Source of the DNA: Planctomycetota bacterium
Lineage (GTDB): Bacteria; Planctomycetota; GCA-002687715; DRQF01
NCBI GenBank assembly: GCA_015485455.1
Contig: WFTN01000259.1
Location: 1 to 9,735, forward strand
Length of the DNA stretch: 9,735 bases
Direction: 5' to 3'
Positions 1 through 5,965 of the stretch are shown piece by piece; position 1 is the stretch's first letter; each line of letters starts with the position of its first letter. The position numbers were made by a program, and so were the translations under genes. The notes beneath the pieces were generated by a model. It was not told the DNA's origin. It ran no database searches and saw only the letters and a program-made list of their open reading frames with translations.

Positions 1-117
1 ATTCCACTTGCCGAAGTGGCGCGAATAGGCGATCAGGCAGACTACCGGTACGATCTATCCAAGCTGATCCTCGGTTTGGGGAATTTAATTCACAAAAAAA
101 ACTACTTTGCTTGGTGA
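1..117 (+). CDS. 3' end of an unidentified upstream gene (partial)
   Basis: Frame 1 is open from the window edge to a TGA at 115-117, giving 38 C-terminal residues that end in HKKNYFAW. The composition is protein-like (mixed charged and hydrophobic, with an LSKLILGLGNLIHKK stretch that could form an amphipathic helix), and the reading direction matches the operon. I do not recognise the family from so short a piece. An eight-A run at 94-101 lies inside the frame. The frame could be open by chance, since 38 codons is weak evidence; the sequence to the left of the window would settle it. Confidence 0.45.
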   Translation: MPLAEVARIGDQADYRYDLSKLILGLGNLIHKKNYFAW

Positions 118-205
118 AGTGACTCAAAGCTGGCAGAATCGCCCTGTGACGCCGTTTTATCTCTCACCCGCTTTCGTGGTCGGCGATGGTACTTGTTCTA
201 AATAG

Positions 206-259
206 AAAGTTGGCAAAACAACATTCTATGGAGAAAAAGATACCGTTTACGCCAACTTT
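206..259 (+). repeat. Nine-base inverted repeat in the leader (long-range arm)
   Basis: AAAGTTGGC at 206-214 is the exact reverse complement of GCCAACTTT at 251-259, with 36 bases between. A further wobble pair (G205/T260) and A204/T261 can extend it. The right arm shares its bases with the local hairpin at 249-266, so the two foldings exclude each other in RNA. It could instead be a split protein-binding site in DNA. Confidence 0.5.
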
Positions 260-266
260 TTGGCGT
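249..266 (+). promoter_or_regulatory. Perfect seven-base hairpin in the leader
   Basis: ACGCCAA (249-255) and TTGGCGT (260-266) pair perfectly around a CTTT loop. T247-A268 and two T-G wobbles (248/267, 246/269) can lengthen the stem to ten pairs. No T-tract follows, so it is not a standard intrinsic terminator. It sits about 140 bases before the first start codon and competes with the longer-range pairing at 206-259. Confidence 0.5.
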
Positions 267-395
267 GAGGTGTATTTTCGGCCGACGAAAGTCGATAAAG
301 CGAAAGAGGATAGGGTGTTTGGCCCATTTTGGGACTTACCCCCACAGTTGAGATTCCGATTCTAACTCAGAAGCCGGAAGAAATTGCCCCTTTGC

Positions 396-405
396 GGGAA
401 GGTGA
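396..405 (+). promoter_or_regulatory. Ribosome binding site deciding the start of the export gene
   Basis: GGGAAGGTGA lies immediately before the ATG at 407 and contains AGGTGA, a match to the anti-Shine-Dalgarno complement, although the spacing is short. It supports ATG 407 over the upstream in-frame TTG at 329, which has no such sequence. A start at 407 also puts a hydrophobic signal segment at the N-terminus. Confidence 0.6.
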
Positions 406-406
406 A

Positions 407-1183
407 ATGACGGAATTGCGCCAGATAACAGCATTGACGGCTCTCCTATTGTTGGTTTGTTGTTCCAATGGTCCTAATAGCGAGTATGCCGAATTCGGCA
501 ACCGAGTGAATACTTCGGGATTTGGGCACAAATATGCTCAGCCAGATGACGCCACGGAGTTTGTCATTGGCCCTGGCGATTCCATCAATATCCAGCTCTC
601 AAACAACCCAGCTCTCAGTGGCACCCAACAAATTCGTCCAGAGGGTGATATCACCATGCCATTTGTTGGCAACATCAAGGTGGCTGGCCTCACCCCAAGT
701 CAAATACGGGACAAGATTGAGATTCTCATGAGCCCGTACATTCGGGAAGTGACCGCTCAAGTGATTCCGGTCAGCATTGTCAGCAAGAATATCTACATCA
801 TCGCCAAGGACCTCAACGGGGCTCTCCAATTCCAGTCTTTGGCCATGGCCGGCGATATGACTCTCTTGGATATGTTCGCCCAAATTGGCGGTGTTCCTGT
901 TCTGGCCGATGACTGCCACGTCAAAGTCATTCGGGGCGACCCACTGCATCCCAAGGTCTTGAATATTAACGTGCGGGACATGGTCGTGAATGGCTTCACT
1001 GCCGCCAACATTCAGATGAAACCAGATGACATGGTCTATTTGCCACCAACATTTTGGGCTCGGGCAGCCATGGCTGTACGCGAAGTCACCAGTCCTGTGC
1101 GTGAGCTCTCCAATAGTCTGAATGGTGTTCTTGGTGCTGTCAGCATCGCCCAAGGCAATCCCCGTCGACGTGGTAGGAGGTAA
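407..1183 (+). CDS. Wza-like outer-membrane polysaccharide export lipoprotein
   Basis: 258 residues from ATG 407. This is a polysaccharide export protein of the Wza/Poly_export family, expected to form the outer-membrane or periplasmic export channel. Residues 7-17 are a hydrophobic signal segment followed by Cys18-Cys19-Ser, suggesting a lipoprotein, although the -1 residue is not the usual Gly/Ala/Ser. The Poly_export domain starts near residue 50 with the diagnostic FVIGPGD (52-58) and continues through IRPEGDITMPFVGNIKVAGL to about 125. A single SLBB-like beta-grasp domain follows (about 126-212, with MTLLDMFAQIGGV). A C-terminal helix (about 215-245, FWARAAMAVREV onward) may be the membrane-spanning or capping helix, before a basic tail (NPRRRGRR). 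It is shorter than E. coli Wza, which has more SLBB-type repeats. It is first in the operon, and its stop overlaps the Shine-Dalgarno of the next gene. Confidence 0.85.
   Translation: MTELRQITALTALLLLVCCSNGPNSEYAEFGNRVNTSGFGHKYAQPDDATEFVIGPGDSINIQLSNNPALSGTQQIRPEGDITMPFVGNIKVAGLTPSQIRDKIEILMSPYIREVTAQVIPVSIVSKNIYIIAKDLNGALQFQSLAMAGDMTLLDMFAQIGGVPVLADDCHVKVIRGDPLHPKVLNINVRDMVVNGFTAANIQMKPDDMVYLPPTFWARAAMAVREVTSPVRELSNSLNGVLGAVSIAQGNPRRRGRR
1175..1183 (+). promoter_or_regulatory. Strong Shine-Dalgarno for the chain-length gene
   Basis: AGGAGGTAA includes the stop codon of the export gene and lies eight bases before ATG 1192. It is the best ribosome binding site in the window, so the start is secure and the two genes are probably translationally coupled. 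Confidence 0.75.
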
Positions 1184-1191
1184 TAGAACTG

Positions 1192-2850
1192 ATGTCAACA
1201 ACAGAGATACAAACAGTTCTTCCACAACCTGTTGAACAGGATACTGGGCCGGGGATTGCAGAATACTTGGGTATTTTTCGTCGCCGTATCAAGCTGATCG
1301 TCATTCCCTTCTTCTTGTCCTTTGTTCTGTCGGCAGTGGTGGCCTATGTCATCCCCGCAGAATTCACTCAGTCGACCAAATTCAAGATTTCAGATCCAGG
1401 TCTTACGCGAAAACTGACGTCTGGTGTTACGGGTGGCATCACCCACAAACCCCTGCTTCGTACCATGAGTTCTGACATCAAGAATAGGCGTTTCTTAGGG
1501 CCTATTGTCGCCAAGGTTGGCCTCAACGAAGGATTCAATCTGAATGACCCTCTAGAAGAAACCGATTTCTACGCCTATGTCTTCAAGAGTCTGAAGATCA
1601 CCGTTCCGAATCAAAGGGAGCGCTTGGCTCCTGGACCTGATCTTGTGACGTTTACTTACACTGGGCGTAGTCAGGCCCGTAATGTTGAGTTCCTCAACGA
1701 GATTCGTGATTCCTATAAAGAACACTTCCGTCGCCAGTACCGCCGGACGATTCGTGGAATCTATGATCAGCAGCGAGCGGCCGTTCGTGATGCCCGAGAT
1801 GCACTTGCCTTGATGGAAGCTGGGTACGAAGATTTTCGCAACAGCGAGGACTACCGCTTGGTGGGCATCAAGAAGGATCATCTCAAGCAGATGGCTGACC
1901 TTCGAGACCGGGAAAACACATTGCGCTTCAAGATCAATGGTATTCAGTCACAGCTTCAAGCCATCAAGATGCAGCTCCGTGACCAAAACCAAACTTCAAG
2001 CGTGCTAAACCAAGTAGCCAATCCTCAGCGTGCGATTCTCAAAGCTGCCATCGCCAATGAGCAGCAAATCTTGAATGACTGGGTGGTTGTCAAAGGTTGG
2101 ACCGATCTCATTCCAGCAGTGGTGGCTCAGAAAGAGAAGATTGCCCAAATGCAAGAGCAGTATTTGGCACTTCCGGTCAACATCAACGGCGGTAGCGTGT
2201 TGCAAATCAATCAGGTCTACACCCAGCTCCAAGTGGATCGCAACAATTTGCAACGGGAGCTCAACGGCGCCCGCGACATCTTGGGTCAAGTGACTCGACG
2301 TATCGAGACCCTTCAGGGAGAGCTGTCAAAAGAAATTGACCTGACCAGAGCGGATGCCAAGTTCTTGGCTGACATCGCTAAGCTGAAGCACAAAGAGGCG
2401 ATCATCTCCGGAAAATTCGACAAGGTTCAAGGGGAGTGGCGCAATATCCAAGGGGAGGGCAGTGATCTCTTCGAGACCCTCGATTTGCCCAATCCGAACA
2501 CCAAGCCTGTGTTTCCGTCGATTCCACTTTTCCTGGCGATTGGTGCTGGTTTTGGTTTGATCCTGGGACTGGGATTAGCATTCCTCAAAGAGTTCTCCAG
2601 CCAGACTTACTTGACCCCGAATCAAGTCCAGAGCCGCCTGACTGTGCCCATCTTGGGTGAGGTGAGCGAGATCAAGACTCAAGAAGAGTTGGATGCGGAG
2701 CAGGGGCGAAAGAGGCGCAACTATGTGGTGGGTGGTGTGATTGTGGCAATCATTGCATTTGTGCACTATTGCTACTTTGAAGCTACCATGAGCCACCTAT
2801 TGCCCCCCATTGTCATTGACGTTTTCGATATGTTGTACAAGGGAAGTTAG
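1192..2850 (+). CDS. XrtA-type polysaccharide chain-length determinant (Wzz/GumC family)
   Basis: 552 residues. This inner-membrane polysaccharide co-polymerase sets chain length and links synthesis to export. The N-terminal Wzz domain carries TM1 at about 34-55, after a basic RRRIK stretch. The periplasmic part is mostly long charged helices likely to form coiled coils (about 165-265 and 280-417). A proline-rich run at 433-445 (P433, P435, P439, P442, P445) precedes TM2 (about 444-467), as is typical of Wzz/GumC proteins. A cytoplasmic loop follows (LTPNQVQSRLTVPILGEV, then a basic GRKRRN), then a third hydrophobic segment at about 511-530 and a short tail. The third segment and the absence of a fused kinase fit the XrtA-associated chain-length family. 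The kinase-like partner is a separate protein two genes downstream. The family call is firm; assignment to the XrtA type rests on architecture plus neighbours. Confidence 0.9.
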   Translation: MSTTEIQTVLPQPVEQDTGPGIAEYLGIFRRRIKLIVIPFFLSFVLSAVVAYVIPAEFTQSTKFKISDPGLTRKLTSGVTGGITHKPLLRTMSSDIKNRRFLGPIVAKVGLNEGFNLNDPLEETDFYAYVFKSLKITVPNQRERLAPGPDLVTFTYTGRSQARNVEFLNEIRDSYKEHFRRQYRRTIRGIYDQQRAAVRDARDALALMEAGYEDFRNSEDYRLVGIKKDHLKQMADLRDRENTLRFKINGIQSQLQAIKMQLRDQNQTSSVLNQVANPQRAILKAAIANEQQILNDWVVVKGWTDLIPAVVAQKEKIAQMQEQYLALPVNINGGSVLQINQVYTQLQVDRNNLQRELNGARDILGQVTRRIETLQGELSKEIDLTRADAKFLADIAKLKHKEAIISGKFDKVQGEWRNIQGEGSDLFETLDLPNPNTKPVFPSIPLFLAIGAGFGLILGLGLAFLKEFSSQTYLTPNQVQSRLTVPILGEVSEIKTQEELDAEQGRKRRNYVVGGVIVAIIAFVHYCYFEATMSHLLPPIVIDVFDMLYKGS

Positions 2851-2853
2851 AGC

Positions 2854-3756
2854 ATGTATGAGGATTTCCTCGGCTTTGACCGAGCCCCATTCAACAATAC
2901 ACCCGATACGAGCTTCTACTTTCCTAGTGAAAGGCATAATGAGGCTTTAGCTCAGCTGCTTTACACCGTCGAAGCCCGAAAGGGTTTTGCTGTCATCACG
3001 GGTGAAATCGGAGCCGGTAAGACAACATTGTGCAGACGCTTGCTTCGCCAACTCGATGAAGACGCATCAACAGCTTTGATTACCAATCCACGATTGACTG
3101 GAATCCAGTTGCTGTACAGCGTGGCGCGAGAGTTTGGTCTTGAGGTTGACCAACAAGTAAACCGGGTCGCTATCATTGACGCCATCTATGAGTATCTCAT
3201 TGAGATGATGGCTCAAGATCGCAATGTCATCTTGGTCATTGACGAAGCCCAGAATTTGCCACTCAGCACACTTGAAGAAGTGCGTTTGATTTCGAATTTG
3301 GAAACAGAAACTGAGAAACTGATTCAAATTCTCTTGCTCGGTCAGCCTGAGTTGAAGCGGAAGCTTGAGCATCCAAGCCTTTTGCAGCTGCGGCAACGGA
3401 TTGCCATGCGCTATCACTTGACTGCTCTCGATCAGGAAGAGATGCAAAATTACATCCATCATCGGATGAAAGTCGCGGGCCGTCATCATTCTGTCCGGTT
3501 TTCATCCCGGGCACTGTCAATGATCTATCGCTATTCGAATGGCGTTCCGCGCTTGGTCAATCTACTTTGTGACCGGGCATTGATCACGGCATTCACCATG
3601 GAAACGAACAAAATAGCGGCTCAAGTTATCTTAGCTGCGATTCGCGAAATTGAAGGACCTGACTGGACCTTCAAGAAGGTTGAGTCACAAGAAAAATCGT
3701 CGAAGGGTCGTAAATCGTTTTTGCGGCTACCGTTTTTCGCCAATAAGACCCGATAG
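2854..3756 (+). CDS. XrtA-associated AAA ATPase (ExeA/GspA-like)
   Basis: 300 residues. This is a cytoplasmic P-loop ATPase of the ExeA-like AAA group that regularly accompanies exosortase-type polysaccharide loci; its exact job there is not established. The start MYEDFLGFDRAPFNNTPD is the family hallmark. All nucleotide motifs are intact: Walker A GEIGAGKTT (50-58), Walker B VILVIDEAQNL (125-135), a sensor I-like LLLGQPEL (160-167), LRQRIAMRYHL with candidate finger arginines (179-189), and a sensor II-like GVPRLVNLLCDRAL (230-243). The C-terminal 30 residues are basic and serine-rich and look like an extension. The start at 2854 follows AAGGGAAG at a suitable distance and lies three bases after the preceding stop. 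No peptidoglycan-binding domain is attached, unlike ExeA itself. Confidence 0.9.
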   Translation: MYEDFLGFDRAPFNNTPDTSFYFPSERHNEALAQLLYTVEARKGFAVITGEIGAGKTTLCRRLLRQLDEDASTALITNPRLTGIQLLYSVAREFGLEVDQQVNRVAIIDAIYEYLIEMMAQDRNVILVIDEAQNLPLSTLEEVRLISNLETETEKLIQILLLGQPELKRKLEHPSLLQLRQRIAMRYHLTALDQEEMQNYIHHRMKVAGRHHSVRFSSRALSMIYRYSNGVPRLVNLLCDRALITAFTMETNKIAAQVILAAIREIEGPDWTFKKVESQEKSSKGRKSFLRLPFFANKTR

Positions 3757-3782
3757 TTGTCTTAGGCAAAGAGGATTGATTC

Positions 3783-4748
3783 ATGGGTCGGATACACGAC
3801 GCGCTCAAGAAAGCTGAAGAAGAGCGCAAGAAAAAACGAGCGCAGAAAGGTCAAGGCGATTTCTCGTCTGCGGCTCCTTCTGTAGCCAATCTGCCCGAGG
3901 TCGAAGAAGCAGAGCCGGCGAAAACGACGAAGCGTCAACAGCCAGTGCATCCTCGGTCTCATCCGAATCCGAAACCGAAGCCAGTGGGGAAAACCGCAGT
4001 TTCTGAACCGGCTCGGCCCGCGAAGAAAAAGGGGATTGCCGCTGGTCTGCAGAAGGCTTCCTCGACACGCATTGGACCCCCTGAAGCACAATTTGGCGAG
4101 TTGCTCTTGGCTTGGCATGCACCTTCCGACGTACGGAGTGAACAGATCCGGTCTCTGCGGACGAACATCCTCAACCTAAATCCTACTCCAAGAACCATGG
4201 CTTTCGTGAGCTCAGTTGGAGATGAAGGAGCGAACCTGGCAGCAGCAAACTTAGCCGTTTCTTTTGCCGAAGACCAAAGCAAGTCTGTTCTTCTGGTTGA
4301 TGCCAATATCCGCAGCGGTGGTTTGGATGGATTCTTCGATGTGGCTCGAGATGCTCCTGGTTTCACTGATATTCTACGGGGCAAGCTTGATCCCAACCGA
4401 GCTGTTCTGGAATCGGGTGTGCCGAACCTTTTCTTAGTGAATGCGGGCAACGAGGTCAGCAATCCTGGAGGATTGCTTTCAGCTACAGAGTTGAAGAGAA
4501 TCATTGCAGAGTGGTCAAAGCGATTTGATCGTGTCTTGATTGTCTTGCCTCCAGTTGGCGAAGCCAATGACGCTGCGGTGGTCGGAAGAGAGGTTGACGG
4601 AACGGTAATGGTTATCAAGCTCGGATCAACGCCCAGACGAGAGACGGAGCACGCCTTAGATGCCTTGGCTCATTCTGGTGTGCGTGTTCTTGGTTGTGTC
4701 GTCACCAACGCTGGTGCGGTCAAAGATCCTTCTGAATCGAAGTCATAA
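3783..4748 (+). CDS. Degenerate BY-kinase (CpsD/CapB-like) homologue, probable pseudokinase
   Basis: 321 residues. The N-terminus (MGRIHDALKKAEEERKKKRA) is typical of XrtA/CpsD-type tyrosine autokinases. It is followed by a Lys/Pro/Ala-rich, probably disordered linker (about 20-95) and a MinD-like kinase fold (about 100-310). The oligomerisation motif EX2RX2R is present (E120, R123, R126). Catalytic motifs are not. The Walker A segment reads SSVGDEGANL (143-152), with Ala150 and Asn151 where Lys and Ser/Thr belong. Walker A' reads VDANIR (172-177), with Asn175 for the second Asp. Walker B reads RVLIVLPP (250-257), with Val254 for Asp. There is no tyrosine anywhere, hence no C-terminal Tyr cluster. 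The frame is intact and GAGG at 3771-3774 gives a good ribosome site, so it is not an obvious pseudogene. It probably acts as a non-catalytic partner of the chain-length protein. Family call firm; inactivity is inferred. Confidence 0.85.
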   Translation: MGRIHDALKKAEEERKKKRAQKGQGDFSSAAPSVANLPEVEEAEPAKTTKRQQPVHPRSHPNPKPKPVGKTAVSEPARPAKKKGIAAGLQKASSTRIGPPEAQFGELLLAWHAPSDVRSEQIRSLRTNILNLNPTPRTMAFVSSVGDEGANLAAANLAVSFAEDQSKSVLLVDANIRSGGLDGFFDVARDAPGFTDILRGKLDPNRAVLESGVPNLFLVNAGNEVSNPGGLLSATELKRIIAEWSKRFDRVLIVLPPVGEANDAAVVGREVDGTVMVIKLGSTPRRETEHALDALAHSGVRVLGCVVTNAGAVKDPSESKS

Positions 4749-4762
4749 CGGCATTATCATTG

Positions 4763-5965
4763 ATGGACATTCTCTATCTCGTTCATCGGATTCCCTACCC
4801 ACCGAACAAGGGTGATAAAATTCGCTCTTATCGTTGGCTGGTGCACTTAGCAGAAACCCATCGTGTTCACGTGGTGACTCTCTACGATGACCCACAAGAT
4901 CTTAAACACTTAGAAGCTCTGGGGAGGCACTGTGCCACGTTGAGAGCCCACCGTTTGCGGACATGGACGGCGAAAGCCCGGGCCCTCGTGGCTTTGGCGG
5001 GAGACCGCCCCCTCAGCCTTCCCTATTTCTATCATCCCGAAGCCAAGAAATCGGTTGCTGAGATTCTCAGGAATGAGTCCATTGATTTGGCTTTGATTTA
5101 TTCTTCGTCCATGGGGCAATATGTGGATGAGTTGGAGAATGTCCCAAGAATTCTTGACATGGTTGATGTGGATTCGGCGAAGTTCGCGACCTACAGCGAC
5201 TTGGGAGGTGGTTTTTCAAGCCGTATTTACGGCTTGGAAGCACGGCGTTTGGCTCGTTATGAAGAAGAACAAGTTCGTACTCTTGATCGGGTGATCCTTT
5301 GTACAGAACCCGAAGCAGAACTCCTCTCCACCCGGGTTCCTGATGCCAATAAAGTTGTGGCCATTGGTAATGGGACGAACCCACCTAATGCTGCCTTGAT
5401 TCCCGTTTCCCGGCAACCAAGAAGCATTGTCTTTGTCGGGGCTATGGACTATCAGCCCAATGTTGACGCAGTGATTTTTGCTGCCAAGGAAATCATGCCC
5501 TTGATTCGCAAAGTGAAGCCAGAGGTTTCTTTTGTCATCGTTGGCAGAGACCCAAGTGTTGAGGTGCGCAAGCTTGGGAATCTTCCGGGCATTGAAGTCA
5601 CTGGGGCGGTGGATGATATTGGGGTCTACTTGAAAGACGCCTGCTTGAGTTTAGTGCCCTTGCGGATCGCTCAAGGGATTCAGAACAAGGTCTTGGAAGC
5701 CATGGCTTGGGCCCTTCCTGTGGTGACCAATAAACGAATCGCAAACTCTCTTGAGTCCGATGTGGGGGATGTCCTATGTGCAGCGGAAACGGCAGAGGAA
5801 TATGTTGAACAAGTGCTGCGACTCTTGGATAGCGAGGAGCTACGCTCCAGGATTGGCCAGGCTGCCAGGGAATTCGTCATTGAGTCGTTTAGCTGGCAGC
5901 CTCGACTAGCTCAGCTTGATGCCCTAATCGAAGAAGTTGTTCCCATGAAACGAGTGCGTGTATGA
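4763..5965 (+). CDS. GT4 glycosyltransferase, XrtA-associated sugar transferase type 1
   Basis: 400 residues from ATG 4763; an adjacent in-frame TTG at 4760 would add one residue. It is predicted to transfer a sugar from a nucleotide donor to the lipid-linked glycan at the cytoplasmic face. The N-terminal LVHRIPYPPNKGDKIRS (6-22) is the hallmark of the sugar transferases found in PEP-CTERM/exosortase loci (TIGR03087-like). The second Rossmann half has IVFVGAMDYQPNVDAV (about 222-237) and the donor-site segment GIQNKVLEAMAWALPVVTN (about 305-323). The Glu of LEAMA corresponds to the second Glu of the GT4 EX7E motif; the first is not conserved. No Shine-Dalgarno is visible in the 14-base gap after the previous gene, so translation may depend on coupling. 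The stop overlaps the next start (ATGA, 5962-5965). Donor and acceptor cannot be read from sequence. Confidence 0.88.
   Translation: MDILYLVHRIPYPPNKGDKIRSYRWLVHLAETHRVHVVTLYDDPQDLKHLEALGRHCATLRAHRLRTWTAKARALVALAGDRPLSLPYFYHPEAKKSVAEILRNESIDLALIYSSSMGQYVDELENVPRILDMVDVDSAKFATYSDLGGGFSSRIYGLEARRLARYEEEQVRTLDRVILCTEPEAELLSTRVPDANKVVAIGNGTNPPNAALIPVSRQPRSIVFVGAMDYQPNVDAVIFAAKEIMPLIRKVKPEVSFVIVGRDPSVEVRKLGNLPGIEVTGAVDDIGVYLKDACLSLVPLRIAQGIQNKVLEAMAWALPVVTNKRIANSLESDVGDVLCAAETAEEYVEQVLRLLDSEELRSRIGQAAREFVIESFSWQPRLAQLDALIEEVVPMKRVRV

Larger units (their letters stand above)
118..406 (+). other. Non-coding leader upstream of the polysaccharide operon
   Basis: About 290 bases separate the upstream stop from the first operon ATG. 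No convincing gene is seen on either strand. The frame of the first operon gene is open back to a TTG at 329, but that start lacks a Shine-Dalgarno and would bury the signal peptide. The stretch is AT-richer at 190-240 and holds the inverted repeats at 206-266. A small hairpin lies at 283-294 (CGAC stem, GAAA tetraloop, GTCG). No sigma-54 type GG-N10-GC element was found, and no clear -10/-35 pair. The best weak -35-like match is TTGGCA at 210-215, with no good -10 at the right distance. The operon promoter probably lies here, but I cannot place it. Confidence 0.6.

Noticed and set aside
249..275. Intrinsic terminator at the leader hairpin
   Set aside because: The stem is good, but the following bases (GAGGTGTATTTTCGG) have no immediate T-tract.
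283..310. Cyclic di-GMP riboswitch suggested by the GAAA tetraloop and repeated CGAAAG
   Set aside because: The remaining conserved GEMM core and second helix are not present; the tetraloop hairpin has only four base pairs.
329..406. Extended N-terminus of the export protein from TTG 329 (26 extra residues)
   Set aside because: There is no Shine-Dalgarno before the TTG, and the extension would place the signal segment internally. ATG 407 has GGGAAGGTGA directly upstream and gives a normal signal peptide layout.
118..406. Sigma-54 promoter in the leader, as expected for PrsR-controlled exosortase genes
   Set aside because: TGGCA-like elements at 131-135 and 211-215 were checked, but none has GC ten bases after the GG, so the -12 element is missing.
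599..1225. 208-codon open frame on the minus strand
   Set aside because: It lies wholly over the well-supported export gene in antisense, has no recognisable domain, and is explained by codon bias of the plus-strand gene.
3959..4618. 219-codon open frame on the minus strand across the kinase homologue
   Set aside because: It is an antisense shadow of a gene with a clear family fold, rich in Ser/Arg/Pro as expected of such shadows, with no motif.
3783..4748. Calling the kinase homologue a pseudogene
   Set aside because: The frame is uninterrupted, the ribosome site is good, and the fold and EX2RX2R motif are conserved. Changes are confined to catalytic motifs and tyrosines, which fits a pseudokinase better than random decay.
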